A stretch of DNA of 64,000 nt from Novosphingobium resinovorum. Lineage in GTDB: Bacteria; Pseudomonadota; Alphaproteobacteria; Sphingomonadales; Sphingomonadaceae. Where the stretch lies: contig NZ_CP017076.1 in the NCBI RefSeq assembly GCF_001742225.1, positions 186,001 to 250,000 on the forward strand, written 5' to 3'. Every line of letters begins with the position of its first letter. Positions within the stretch are counted from its first letter, which is position 1. The translations under genes and the position numbers were made by a program. The notes beneath the pieces are model-generated. The model searched no databases, had not been told where the DNA came from, and worked only from the letters and a program-made list of their open reading frames with translations. Positions 8,982-17,425 of this stretch are shown here, in pieces.

Positions 8982-9809
8982 ATGCCACGCCTTTCATCTT
9001 TCGAGCGGGCAATGGACTTGCTGGAAGCGGTCCTGGTCGATGGCGGGCGCAGCCGCGCCTCATCGCTTGCGGGCGGTCTCAATGTGCCCGTGGCAACCAT
9101 GCACCGGCATCTTGCCGCGTTGCGTGACGCAGGGTTGCTGACGCCGGTTGGAGGCGGGCGTCATGTTGCCGGCCCGCGAATGCTCGCCTTCGCGGGCCGG
9201 ATCAGCGTGCCGGAGGTGCTGTCCGGTATCGGCCGCCAATTGTTGCCCGACTTCGCGAGGCGACTGGACTGTGTGGTTCAACTGGGCACTCTCGACGGCG
9301 ATATGGTGACGTACCGCGTCAAGGCGGGCGGCGACTTGTTCACGAAAGTGGGGATGCAGCTGGAAGCCTATTGCTCCGCGATCGGCAAGGTCCTGCTGGC
9401 GCATCTGCCGGACGGGGAGCAGGCCCGCTATCTGGAGGCCGGTCCGTTCGTTCAGTTGACTGCGCATACGATCACCGAGCCACGCGCGCTTGCGAAAGAG
9501 TTTGCTGCGGTGCGCCGGTTGGGTTTCGCCTGTGACCGTGAAGAGATCAGCGAAGGGCTGGCATGCATCGCCGTGCCGCTGCGGGATGCGAACGGCATGG
9601 TCGTCGCGGCGATTTCCGCCTCACGGTCGATCGGACCAGGCCATTCGGTGGACTTGGAAGCAGCGCTGCCGTTGCTGGAAGAGGCGCGAGGCGTGTTGGA
9701 GCAACGGGCCTTTGGCCGGTCGTTCAATGGTCGATTTATCATTCTCAGGTATAGCCGTGGCGTCCAAGCTCTTGATGTGGTGCCGCCAGCTACGGCCTCT
9801 TCGAATTGA
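8982..9809 (+). CDS. IclR-family transcriptional regulator
   Basis: About 275 residues: N-terminal winged helix (SFERAMDLLEAVL ... SSLAGGLNVPVATMHRHLAALRDAGLL) and C-terminal IclR effector domain (AYCSAIGKVLLAHLP, EEISEGLACIAVPL). IclR proteins commonly control aromatic-acid operons. Divergent orientation from the hydratase-dehydrogenase-aldolase operon makes it the probable local regulator. An in-frame ATG at 8970 is an alternative start; 8982 is preferred because 8970 lies inside the operator palindrome. The 3' end overlaps the convergent AraC gene by 20 bp. Confidence 0.88.
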   Translation: MPRLSSFERAMDLLEAVLVDGGRSRASSLAGGLNVPVATMHRHLAALRDAGLLTPVGGGRHVAGPRMLAFAGRISVPEVLSGIGRQLLPDFARRLDCVVQLGTLDGDMVTYRVKAGGDLFTKVGMQLEAYCSAIGKVLLAHLPDGEQARYLEAGPFVQLTAHTITEPRALAKEFAAVRRLGFACDREEISEGLACIAVPLRDANGMVVAAISASRSIGPGHSVDLEAALPLLEEARGVLEQRAFGRSFNGRFIILRYSRGVQALDVVPPATASSN

Positions 9810-10695
9810 CCCTGCCCACAATCTGCAGCGTATCCTTCGATGGTGGCGTCCCGAAATAGCGGGCATACTCCCGGCTGAACTGGGTGGGGCTTTCGTAGCC
9901 TACGCCGAATGAAACCGAGGTCGCGTTTCCCTCTCCGGCGATCAGCAACGACCGGGCATGCAGCAACCGAATCCGCTTCTGATACTGAAGCGGACTAAGC
10001 GCCGTGACTGCCTTGAAGTGCCGGTGAAACGCGGAAACGCTGAGTGCCGCCATCGCGGCCAGGGCCTCGACTCTCAGCGGCCTGGTGAAATTCTCACGTA
10101 TCCATTGGATGGCGATGCTGACGCGCGAGAGCGCGGTGCCAGGCGCAGCAATGTCACGCAGCATCCAGCCATGCGGTCCCTGGAGGACGCGGTAGAGGAT
10201 TTCACGTTCATAGGCGGGAGCGAGAGCAGCGATATCGGCGGGGCGCTCCATCAGGCGCAGCATGCGCAGCCAGGCGTCGAGCAGTTCGTCCGTCACCGGC
10301 GCAATCGAAAAACCGGGGCTGTAGAGATCGCCTCCGGCAGGTTTGGGCAGGTCGACCAGCAGGTTCGCAACGATCGTCGGCTCCAGCGTGAGGCTCACTG
10401 CCAGATAGGGCTCGCCGGTCTCGGTCGGGTGAACCGAGCCCACCGCCGGAAGGTCGATCGACATCACGAAGTAGGTGGCCGGATCGTAGCGCAGAGTGCG
10501 GTCTCCGACCGTCATCGTCTTCGATCCGGTGAGAATGAGGTTGATCATCGGATCGTAGACCGCCGCCAGTTGATGTTCGGGAATTTCGCCCTGCACCATC
10601 GCGACCCGGGGTATGCTTGTGTCGGTGCGCCGGTTCTCGGCATGCGCGGCCAGGCGGCGCAGTTCGGTGAGGTTCGCGTTCATGCGCATGACCAT
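9790..10695 (-). CDS. AraC-family transcriptional regulator
   Basis: 301 residues with an N-terminal AraC_N-type cupin domain (PMINLILTGSKTMTVGD, YFVMSIDLPAVGSV) and two C-terminal AraC HTH motifs (RVEALAAMAALSVSAFHRHFKA; TSVSFGVGYESPTQFSREYARYFG). Alternative starts at 10689 and 10683 exist in the same frame and no strong Shine-Dalgarno decides between them. It is divergent from the SDR-VOC-dehydrogenase operon. AraC_N regulators frequently control adjacent SDR genes in response to aldehydes or alcohols, so that operon is the likely target. Confidence 0.9.
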   Translation of the reverse strand: MVMRMNANLTELRRLAAHAENRRTDTSIPRVAMVQGEIPEHQLAAVYDPMINLILTGSKTMTVGDRTLRYDPATYFVMSIDLPAVGSVHPTETGEPYLAVSLTLEPTIVANLLVDLPKPAGGDLYSPGFSIAPVTDELLDAWLRMLRLMERPADIAALAPAYEREILYRVLQGPHGWMLRDIAAPGTALSRVSIAIQWIRENFTRPLRVEALAAMAALSVSAFHRHFKAVTALSPLQYQKRIRLLHARSLLIAGEGNATSVSFGVGYESPTQFSREYARYFGTPPSKDTLQIVGRVNSKRP

Positions 10696-10819
10696 CTCAC
10701 GCGCAGTTCACCCGGCCAAGTCAAAAGCAGAAATAGGCATGGATCGAAGAGGATCCGGTGAGCGCCGTCCGGCTCGTCGGCGTAGTTCAAGGCTCGACAA
10801 CATCGCGAGGAACTACCCA

Positions 10820-11563
10820 ATGAAAATCGTCATCATCACCGGTGGAAGCCGGGGCATCGGTGCCAGCGCCGCCCGCCTTTGCGCCAGGGAAGGCATGGGG
10901 GTGATCCTCACCTACAACAGCAACCCCGCCTGTGCCGAGGCCGTCGTGGCCGGGATCGAGGCGGATGGCGGCAAGGCGGCCGCACTGAAGCTCGACGTCG
11001 CTGACACCTCCGTGTTTCTCGCCTTCCGCGATGCCGTCGGTGCCGCGCTGAAGACCCACTGGGGCCGCGAGGATTTCGACGGCCTCGTCAACAACGCGGG
11101 TTACGGCGTCTTCAATCCGATCGCGACGGTCACGGAAGCGGAGTTCGACGGCCTGTTCGCCGTGCACCTCAAGGGACCGTTCTTCCTGACGCAGACGCTG
11201 CCGCCGCTCATGGCCAATGGCGGGCATATCGTGAATGTCGCCAGCGCCACAACCCGCGTCGCGACCGCCGGTGTCGCCCCTTACGCCAGCTTCAAGGGCG
11301 GGCTCGAAGTGCTTACCCGCTACATGGCGAAGGAGTTCGGGCATCGCGGCATCCGTGCCAATTCCATCGCACCGGGCGCAATCCGCACCGATCTGGGCGG
11401 CGGTCTCGATGACGAGTTCGAGGCCATGCTGGCCGGGCAGACCGCGCTCGGCCGGGTCGGCGAACCGGACGACGTCGGCGGTGCCATCGCGGGGCTGTTT
11501 TCCGATCACAATCGTTGGGTCAATGCGCAGTCGATCGAAATCGCCGGCGGCTACATCATCTGA
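10820..11563 (+). CDS. SDR-family oxidoreductase
   Basis: Classical short-chain dehydrogenase/reductase of 247 residues. TGGSRGIG (7-14) binds NAD(P)H, NNAG is at 91-94, and the catalytic set is Ser142, Tyr155 and Lys159 (YASFK). It resembles 3-oxoacyl-ACP-reductase-like enzymes, but the substrate is unknown. ATG at 10820 gives the full fold with a start immediately before the nucleotide-binding strand. It leads an apparent operon with the VOC protein, saccharopine-dehydrogenase-like protein and tag, divergent from the AraC regulator. Confidence 0.92.
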   Translation: MKIVIITGGSRGIGASAARLCAREGMGVILTYNSNPACAEAVVAGIEADGGKAAALKLDVADTSVFLAFRDAVGAALKTHWGREDFDGLVNNAGYGVFNPIATVTEAEFDGLFAVHLKGPFFLTQTLPPLMANGGHIVNVASATTRVATAGVAPYASFKGGLEVLTRYMAKEFGHRGIRANSIAPGAIRTDLGGGLDDEFEAMLAGQTALGRVGEPDDVGGAIAGLFSDHNRWVNAQSIEIAGGYII

Positions 11564-11576
11564 ACGGGAGAGCCAC

Positions 11577-11972
11577 ATGCTCGATCACGTCTTCCTGTCG
11601 GTCAGCGATCTCGATCGCGCGGTCGCCTTCTACACCGCCGTACTGACACCGCTGGGGATCACGCAGCGGGTCGATTACGATGGAAAGGACGGCCCTCCCG
11701 GGCATCCGGACCTCAAGGGGTTCGGCAAGGACAACCGGATGGCTTTCTGGTTGCGGGAGGGCACCGTCGAGGGCAAGGCGGCGCATGTCGGCTTTATCGC
11801 CAGTTCGCAAGCGGAGGTGGATGCCGCCTATGCCGCCGCCATCGCCGCGGGCGCGACCGACAATGGACCGCCCGGCCCCCGGCTCTATTACGATCCACGC
11901 TATTACGCCGCGAACGTGCTCGATCCGGACGGATACAGCCTCGAATTCACCTACAAGAACTGGCAGCACTGA
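11577..11972 (+). CDS. VOC-family (glyoxalase/bleomycin-resistance fold) protein
   Basis: 131-residue single-module vicinal-oxygen-chelate protein: MLDHVFLSVSDLDRAVAFYTAVLTPLG at the start and NVLDPDGYSLEF at the end, which carry the metal-binding His and Glu positions of this fold. Small VOC proteins act as lyases, dioxygenases or isomerases; the reaction cannot be assigned here. GGAGAG precedes the ATG. It lies 13 bp after the SDR gene and 1 base before the next start, so co-transcription is very likely. Confidence 0.88.
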   Translation: MLDHVFLSVSDLDRAVAFYTAVLTPLGITQRVDYDGKDGPPGHPDLKGFGKDNRMAFWLREGTVEGKAAHVGFIASSQAEVDAAYAAAIAAGATDNGPPGPRLYYDPRYYAANVLDPDGYSLEFTYKNWQH

Positions 11973-11973
11973 C

Positions 11974-12963
11974 ATGACGAAACTGATCATCTACGGCGCG
12001 GCCGGGTACACCGGGCGCATGGTCTGCGCTAACGCGAAGGCGCACGGGCTGGACTTCGTGATCGCCGGACGAGTGAAGGACCAAGGCAGGCTCGAACTGC
12101 TCGCCGCGGAACTCGGCGCGGAGTACCGGCTGTTCACGGCCGACGATCGCGCCGCTGCGCACGCGGCGATGGACGGCATCGGCGTGCTGGTGAACTGCGC
12201 CGGGCCTTTCATGCACACGGCTGAGCCGCTGATGCGTGCATGCCTGGCAGCCGGAGTCCACTATCTCGACATTGCGGCCGAGATGGACAGCTACCGGCTT
12301 GCCGAAACGCTGGATGCTGAGGCCCGGGCGAAGGGTATCATGCTGTTGCCCGGATGCGGCGGCAGCGTGGCAATGCTCGGATCGCTGGCCGGACACGCGG
12401 CTAAGCGGGTTGCCGGTCCCATCAGGCTCAGCATCGCGCTGCATGTAACCGGCGGCTTCTCGCGCGGGTCGGCGGTCAGCGCCAGCGAGAACGTGACGGC
12501 GCAGACGCTTCACCGCATCGACGGCGCGCTGGTCGGCCGCAATGCGGATGAGGTCCGCGCCTTCGATTTCGGCAAGGGCCCGGCCATGGCCTTCCCGGTG
12601 ACGCTGCCCGATCTCATCACGATCTGGCACTCCACGGGCATCCCGAACATCGAGACGTTCGTATATGTCGCGGAAGGCGCCTTCCCCGAGGGCGATCTGG
12701 CGCAAATGCCGGATGGTCCCACGCTGGAACAGCGCGAAGCCAATCGCTACCATGCGGCAGTGGAAGTGACGGGTAGGGACGGAACCGTGGTTCGCTCGCT
12801 GCTCGATACCGTAAACGGTTATACCTTCACGACGATCGCCGCGGCGGAAGCGGCACGGCGGGTCATCGGCGGCGAGGCGCGGCCGGGCTTCCAGACCCCG
12901 GCCACGCTGTTCGGCAACGGCTTTGCAGAGACAATCGCCGATACGCGTATAGTCGATCAGTGA
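11974..12963 (+). CDS. Saccharopine dehydrogenase-like NAD(P)-binding protein
   Basis: 329 residues. N-terminal Rossmann motif YGAAGYTGRMVC (8-19) with downstream VNCAGPF and YLDIAAE signatures of the saccharopine dehydrogenase/trans-acting enoyl reductase-like family. Members are poorly characterised oxidoreductases or isomerases; true lysine metabolism is unlikely in this context. It starts one base after the VOC stop, and its own stop overlaps a GTG that opens the tag frame, so the four genes form a compact operon. Confidence 0.82.
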   Translation: MTKLIIYGAAGYTGRMVCANAKAHGLDFVIAGRVKDQGRLELLAAELGAEYRLFTADDRAAAHAAMDGIGVLVNCAGPFMHTAEPLMRACLAAGVHYLDIAAEMDSYRLAETLDAEARAKGIMLLPGCGGSVAMLGSLAGHAAKRVAGPIRLSIALHVTGGFSRGSAVSASENVTAQTLHRIDGALVGRNADEVRAFDFGKGPAMAFPVTLPDLITIWHSTGIPNIETFVYVAEGAFPEGDLAQMPDGPTLEQREANRYHAAVEVTGRDGTVVRSLLDTVNGYTFTTIAAAEAARRVIGGEARPGFQTPATLFGNGFAETIADTRIVDQ

Positions 12964-12983
12964 CGCGACAGGAGGAGCCGACT

Positions 12984-13553
12984 ATGGACGACAAGCAACG
13001 CTGCGGCTGGGCGGGATCGAACCCGCTTATGCAGCAGTACCACGATACCGAATGGGGCGTGCCCGAACGCGATTCCCGCATGCTGTGGGAGACGCTGATG
13101 CTGGAAGGTTTCCAGGCCGGACTTTCCTGGGAGATCATCCTGCGCAAGCGCGAGGCGTTCCGCGCAGCCTTCGCCGGGTTCGATCCTCAGAAGGTCGCCC
13201 TGTTCAACGGGCAGGATATCGAACGCCTCATGGGCGATCCCGGCATTGTCCGGGCACGAGCCAAGATCGAAGCGACGATCCGGGGCGCGCAAATCTACAA
13301 CGAGATGCAGGATCGCGGCGAGGATTTCGCCGCCTATTGCTGGTCCTTTACTTCGGGCACGCCGATCGAGGGCAAGGTCACCGATGCGCAGACCGCGCTG
13401 TCGGCGATCCTCTCGAAGGACCTGAAGGCCCGAGGCTTCAAGTTCGTCGGGCCGACGATCGTTTACGCCTGGATGCAGGCCGTCGGCATCACCAACGACC
13501 ACGTCCCCGCCTGCTTCCGCAAGGCGCAGATTTCAGGCCAGACCCGGCCCTGA
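12984..13553 (+). CDS. tag: DNA-3-methyladenine glycosylase I
   Basis: 189-residue base-excision repair glycosylase that removes 3-methyladenine. RCGWAG, YHDTEWG, LEGFQAGLSWEIILRKR and the terminal HVPACF are the family landmarks; Cys7, His20, His173 and Cys177 match the structural zinc ligands of TagI. ATG at 12984 has a strong AGGAGG Shine-Dalgarno at 12969-12975. An upstream GTG at 12960 in frame overlaps the previous stop but is less likely. A repair gene at the end of a redox operon is common and may only be a passenger. Confidence 0.95.
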   Translation: MDDKQRCGWAGSNPLMQQYHDTEWGVPERDSRMLWETLMLEGFQAGLSWEIILRKREAFRAAFAGFDPQKVALFNGQDIERLMGDPGIVRARAKIEATIRGAQIYNEMQDRGEDFAAYCWSFTSGTPIEGKVTDAQTALSAILSKDLKARGFKFVGPTIVYAWMQAVGITNDHVPACFRKAQISGQTRP

Positions 13554-13576
13554 TGCTTCAGACACCGCGCGCACCC

Positions 13577-13741
13577 TTGGAGAAAATAGGCGAGCACATT
13601 GACATTGAACTGCTTGTGGAAGGTGTCTTGGGTCAGGCTATCGGCCATCTCGAACCGCGCGACGCCGGCATTGTTGACAACAATATCCAGCTTGCAGTGC
13701 TGCGCAATGACGCCATCGAAAGACGGGTAGAATGCTTCGGA
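13577..13741 (-). pseudogene. Remnant of an SDR-family oxidoreductase
   Basis: The minus strand encodes the central block of a short-chain dehydrogenase: LDIVVNNAGVARFEMADSL followed by FHKQFNVNVLAYFLQG, i.e. the NNAG motif and the following helix-strand. The N-terminal TGxxxGxG region and the catalytic Tyr-x-x-x-Lys are absent. The fragment is bounded by the 3' end of tag on one side and unrelated sequence on the other. It is read as a truncated gene left by a deletion or rearrangement. Confidence 0.7.
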
Positions 13742-13872
13742 ACTGGCTGGCCCAGTGCAGTCATGCAGCAACCGATATTCGATCGCCAGGTTTGGGCAGG
13801 CCGTAATCCGCGCTGGCGATTGCCCCCCGGTGATGTCGGCATTACACGGAATAGCCGGGAGGAGGCAGCGCG

Positions 13873-15474
13873 ATGCAGCAATCGATCGCACGGAACGTGG
13901 TGGCTGGGCTATCCGTGGCCGGCCTCGTCCTGCCCGAAGGGATTGCCTATGCCGGGATAGCGGGCCTGCCCCCCGGTCGCGCGCTGGCAGCCGGAATCGC
14001 CGGTGGGCTCGCCTATCTGGTCGTCGGTCGCAGCCGCTATGCCATCGTCTCGCCGACATCCTCCTCGGCCGCGATCCTTGCCGCCGCGCTGATCGGCCTG
14101 AATGCAAATGCTGCAGACAGGGGAATGATGGCGACGGCGCTCACGCTGATTGCGGGCGTTATATTCCTGGGCCTTGCGGCCTTTCGGGTCGGCGGGCTGT
14201 CCGACTTCATCTCCCGCCCCGTCCTGCGCGGCTTCACCTTCGGACTGGCGATCACGATCATCATCAAGCAATTGCCCAACATCGCAGGTGTACGCGTTGA
14301 TGGGGGTTCCATCCTCTCGGTGCTCGATGGCCTTGGGGCACAGGTCGGGCGCTGGCACTGGCCGAGCATCCTGATCGGAGTGGGCGCGCTGTGTGCTTTG
14401 CTCTTGCTGCGCCGCGCGCCGCGTATTCCTGCTGCCTTGCTGGTGATCCTTGCCGGGATCGCACTGGGGCAAGCCATGGACCTGTCGGCATGGGGCGTGG
14501 CGGAGGCGGGACCGGTCGCGCTCGCCTTCTCGGATTTACGTCTGCCCGACGATTTTTCGACATGGGCGCGCCTGACCCAGTTGGCCGCTCCGATCGCGCT
14601 CATCCTTTTTGCCGAAAGCTGGGGCACCATCCGCGGCCTTGCATTGGCGCATGGCGACAGCGTGAACCCTAATCGGGAACTGGCCGGGCTCGGCCTTGCC
14701 AACAGCCTTTCTGCCCTGGCGCACGGCATGCCGGTGGGCGCGGGCTTTTCCGCCGGCAATGCCAATGCGAGTGCCGGCGCGACCGGCCGCATGGCTGCTT
14801 TGACGGCCAGCCTGGCGCTTCTGGCCCTCGCTCTGTTCGCGACGCCGCTCATCGCCCATATTCCGGAGCCGGTTCTCGCCGCCGTGGTGATCGGCGCGCT
14901 GACCCATGCTCTCTCGCCCGCGCCGCTGCTCTGGCTGTTCCACCTCCAGCGGGACCAGTGGGTGGCAGTGACGGCAACACTGGGCGTGCTGGCACTCGGC
15001 GTACTCAACGGCATGCTGGCGGCCATCGCGTTGTCGATCGTCGAACTGCTCTATCGTCTGTCGCATCCGTCCTTCAGCGAACTGGGGCGAGTGGGTGATG
15101 GCCATGACTTCGTCGATCGTCAGCGCCATCCCGACACATCGGCGCTGCCGGGTATCATAATCGTCCGGCCCAACGCTCCGCTGATCTTCGCCAATGCCGA
15201 GAGCGTGCTGCGGGCCATGGCCGACAGAGCGCGGCAGAGGAAGCCTGGCACATTGATCCTGAGCCTGGAGGAGAGCGACGATCTCGACAGCACGGCCGTA
15301 GAGGCGCTGGGCGAGTTTGCCACGGCCTTGCGTACGATAAACTGTCGCCTCATCCTGGCCCGCGCGCATGACCGGGTGCGCGGAATATTGCGTGCGAGCG
15401 GACAGGATGAACTGGCATCCACCGGCACCTATAGCGTTGCGGACGCCGCCGATTTGGCGTTGAAGGAGAACTGA
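13873..15474 (+). CDS. SulP-family anion transporter with STAS domain
   Basis: 533-residue inner-membrane transporter. The opening ARNVVAGLSVAGLVLPEGIAYAGIAGLPP carries the SulP signature; about 10-12 hydrophobic segments follow to residue ~400, and a STAS domain (PGIIIVRPNAPLIFAN ... LDSTAVEALGEF) closes the protein. SulP members move sulfate, bicarbonate or dicarboxylates; the substrate cannot be told from sequence alone. GGAGG precedes the ATG. The ParB-like gene begins 2 bases after the stop, so the two are almost certainly co-expressed. Confidence 0.93.
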   Translation: MQQSIARNVVAGLSVAGLVLPEGIAYAGIAGLPPGRALAAGIAGGLAYLVVGRSRYAIVSPTSSSAAILAAALIGLNANAADRGMMATALTLIAGVIFLGLAAFRVGGLSDFISRPVLRGFTFGLAITIIIKQLPNIAGVRVDGGSILSVLDGLGAQVGRWHWPSILIGVGALCALLLLRRAPRIPAALLVILAGIALGQAMDLSAWGVAEAGPVALAFSDLRLPDDFSTWARLTQLAAPIALILFAESWGTIRGLALAHGDSVNPNRELAGLGLANSLSALAHGMPVGAGFSAGNANASAGATGRMAALTASLALLALALFATPLIAHIPEPVLAAVVIGALTHALSPAPLLWLFHLQRDQWVAVTATLGVLALGVLNGMLAAIALSIVELLYRLSHPSFSELGRVGDGHDFVDRQRHPDTSALPGIIIVRPNAPLIFANAESVLRAMADRARQRKPGTLILSLEESDDLDSTAVEALGEFATALRTINCRLILARAHDRVRGILRASGQDELASTGTYSVADAADLALKEN

Positions 15475-15476
15475 CG

Positions 15477-16106
15477 ATGGCGATCGCGACCCTCATCCAG
15501 CCGATACTGGACCCGGTGAAGATCAGCGACCTGCGCCCTACCCAGATGACAGTCGGCATGCGCGAGGTGGAGCGCAAGGCGCGAGCTTGGCGTGAGCGGC
15601 CGCACGACGAAGCCGGGCGCTATCTGGGCGAGCGCATGATCCCGGCGGTGATTGGCCCCGAAAAGCGGCCGTGGATCGTCGATCATCATCATCTTGCGCT
15701 GGCGCTGCATCTGGAGGGCGTGGAAATGGTGCTGATCTCCATCCTCGCCCGGCTCGATCATCTGCCAAAGAAACGCTTTTTCGCTTTCATGGACGCGCAT
15801 AACTGGCTGCATCCTTATGATGAGGAAGGGCGCCCCTGCCCATGGAAGGATATTCCGCACCATGTCGGGGGGCTGATCGATGATCCCTATCGCTCCCTGG
15901 CCGGCGACGTGCGAGAGGCAGGCGGCTTCGCCAAGACGCAGACGCCCTATTCCGAATTTCTCTGGGCGGACTATTTTCGCGATCACATCCGCAGGAAGGC
16001 GCTGGACAGCGAATATCCAGAGGCGGTCGCACACGCGCTGATCCTCGCGCGTGAACGGGATGCCCAGCATCTGCCCGGGTGGGCCGGGCAAAGCCCGATC
16101 CGTTGA
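15477..16106 (+). CDS. ParB-like nuclease-fold protein (ParBc_2 type)
   Basis: 209 residues. VKISDLRPTQMTVGMREV near the N-terminus and WIVDHHHLALAL near residue 65 are characteristic of the putative ParB-like nuclease family (ParBc_2). There is no helix-turn-helix like that of chromosomal ParB, and no parA nearby, so a partition role is unlikely. The single preceding gene is the SulP transporter, 2 bp away. What such a protein does for an anion transporter is unknown. Confidence 0.78.
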   Translation: MAIATLIQPILDPVKISDLRPTQMTVGMREVERKARAWRERPHDEAGRYLGERMIPAVIGPEKRPWIVDHHHLALALHLEGVEMVLISILARLDHLPKKRFFAFMDAHNWLHPYDEEGRPCPWKDIPHHVGGLIDDPYRSLAGDVREAGGFAKTQTPYSEFLWADYFRDHIRRKALDSEYPEAVAHALILARERDAQHLPGWAGQSPIR

Positions 16107-16114
16107 ACTGCCAG

Positions 16115-16158
16115 TTAGAGCGGTTTTCGATCCGGTTACACGGGATCAATCGCTCTAA
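16115..16158. repeat. Short inverted-repeat element (TTAGAGCG...CGCTCTAA)
   Basis: 44-bp element with perfect 8-bp ends TTAGAGCG/CGCTCTAA and an internal GATCCgg...ggGATC near-repeat, immediately downstream of the ParB-like gene. Elements of this look are familiar as dispersed intergenic repeats in sphingomonads and could act as terminators or RNA stems. Only one copy was seen in this window, so the dispersed nature is from general knowledge rather than observation here. Confidence 0.55.
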
Positions 16159-16164
16159 GGCTGC

Positions 16165-16396
16165 GCACTGGTCGAGTCATCCGGGCGGGCCCAGAGCACG
16201 TTCTCGACGCACCTCGCCGTGATGGTGAAGGCAGGGCTGGTGTTCTCCGAGAAACGTGGCTGGCAGCAGATTCAGCGCGCCAACCTCGACGCGCCGCACG
16301 AACTGAATGGTGTGTCTGGCCAAGGATTGCTGCCAGGGGCGCGCCGAACTGTGCGAGCCGCTTCCGGCCGAATTACCTGCTGCTGAAGAGGCAACG
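16165..16396 (+). pseudogene. Decayed ArsR-family regulator
   Basis: Reading from about 16165 gives the end of an ArsR winged helix: STFSTHLAVMVKAGLV, then FSEKRG and IQRANLD. A one-base frameshift near 16300 moves the reading to KDCCQGRAELCEPLPAEL, which fits the Cys-rich C-terminus of arsenic-responsive ArsR proteins. The N-terminal helices are missing. The fragment starts just after the short inverted-repeat element at 16115, suggesting that end was lost in a rearrangement. Confidence 0.6.
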
Positions 16397-16519
16397 ATGA
16401 TCGATATCGTGATCTACCATAACCCGCTTGGCCGGACCTATCGTAGTGCTATGCCTGCGCTGCCAATCCCTTGCCCCTCTTCTTCAGAGGAGAGAAGTGT
16501 GTCCGCGATGAAGGCGTAA
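16397..16519 (+). pseudogene. Fragment of an arsenate reductase (ArsC-like)
   Basis: Directly after the ArsR remnant, ATG at 16397 opens MIDIVIYHNPLGRTYRS, which matches the first strand of ArsC (…YHNPxCGTSRN…) but lacks the catalytic cysteine; similarity ends after about 16 residues. The order arsR then arsC supports a decayed arsenic-resistance operon. The fragment is short, so the assignment rests mainly on the YHNP motif and context. Confidence 0.45.
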
Positions 16520-16603
16520 CCTGCCCGGCACGGTGAGTGCCCGGGCCCGACGATGTGGTATGCCGCACGGCTCGATGGCGGTCACTCGATGGTGACGTTC
16601 TTG

Positions 16604-16620
16604 CGTTTACGACTTAAACG
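16604..16620. promoter_or_regulatory. Candidate autoregulatory operator of the TetR gene
   Basis: Inverted repeat CGTTTA-CGACT-TAAACG just 8 bases upstream of the TetR ATG. TetR proteins usually bind short palindromes over their own promoter, so autoregulation is plausible. Confidence 0.45.
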
Positions 16621-16627
16621 TCGTGTG

Positions 16628-17299
16628 ATGGACGCAATATCGGATGGTCAGACAATCGGGCGCAGACTCACGCCGCGCCAGCGCGAGCGGCGCGAGCGGG
16701 TGCGGGCTGCGACCTTCGCACTGCTGGCCCGGCACGGCGGCGAGGCGCTTTCGATGCGGCTCATTGCCGAGGCCGCCGGGGTGGCCGAACGGACGCTGTT
16801 CAATATCTACGGCTCGAAGGACCGCCTGTTCGCCGCCACCGTGCGCGAGCGCAGCGAGGAGACGATCGCCCATGCCGCCTCCGTGCACGGCGGCGGGGAC
16901 GGCATGGCGTTCTTTCGCGAACTGCCCGCACGCCTCGCCGAAAAGACTTTCGAGGCGCCCGAACTTGCCCGCGCTCTCGCTCCCATCCTCATCGAGCACG
17001 CCGACCTTGTCGGCCTGCCCGACGTCTACGAGCGCTTCGCGGGCGGCGCGCTGCGGGCGATGGCCGAAGCGGGGGTGCTGGCGCTTGAGGACGTCGGCCT
17101 GGTTTCGCGCCTGGTTTGCATGCGCATGGTCGCGACGATCCTGCTGTGGGCCAAGAACGAGATCGCCGACGCCGCGCTGGAAGCGCACCTGCGTCTGGCG
17201 ATCTGCCAGATCGTCCTGCCTTACGCCGAGGGCAAGCTGGGCGCGCAACTGCGCGACGAAGCCCGTGCTCTCACCCGTGCCCTCGGCGGCGGTGCCTAG
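16628..17299 (+). CDS. TetR-family transcriptional regulator
   Basis: 223 residues. The N-terminal helix-turn-helix includes ALLARHGGEALSMRLIAEAAGVAERTLFNIYGSKDRLF, the TetR signature; the remaining helices form a ligand-binding domain without close motifs. ATG at 16628 is preferred because the frame upstream to 16553 adds a basic tail with no family similarity and overlaps the palindrome at 16604. It stands immediately before the receptor-SnoaL-SDR-membrane protein set on the same strand and is the probable regulator of it. Confidence 0.88.
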   Translation: MDAISDGQTIGRRLTPRQRERRERVRAATFALLARHGGEALSMRLIAEAAGVAERTLFNIYGSKDRLFAATVRERSEETIAHAASVHGGGDGMAFFRELPARLAEKTFEAPELARALAPILIEHADLVGLPDVYERFAGGALRAMAEAGVLALEDVGLVSRLVCMRMVATILLWAKNEIADAALEAHLRLAICQIVLPYAEGKLGAQLRDEARALTRALGGGA

Positions 17300-17306
17300 C
17301 ACTAAT

Positions 17307-17326
17307 TGCAGTCAGCTGCATTTTTT
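17307..17326 (+). terminator. Intrinsic terminator after the TetR gene
   Basis: Stem TGCAG-TCAG-CTGCA followed directly by six T residues. It lies between the TetR stop and the receptor gene and would separate the two transcripts. The stem is short (5 bp), so termination may be partial. Confidence 0.6.
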
Positions 17327-17425
17327 AACTGAGGTACTCTGCCGGCAGTCTCAGCATAGAGGCAACCGGGAGGGCGAACAGGTCATAACAGGCCCTTCTC
17401 CGGTCAAAGGGGAAAGGAGCTTTTC

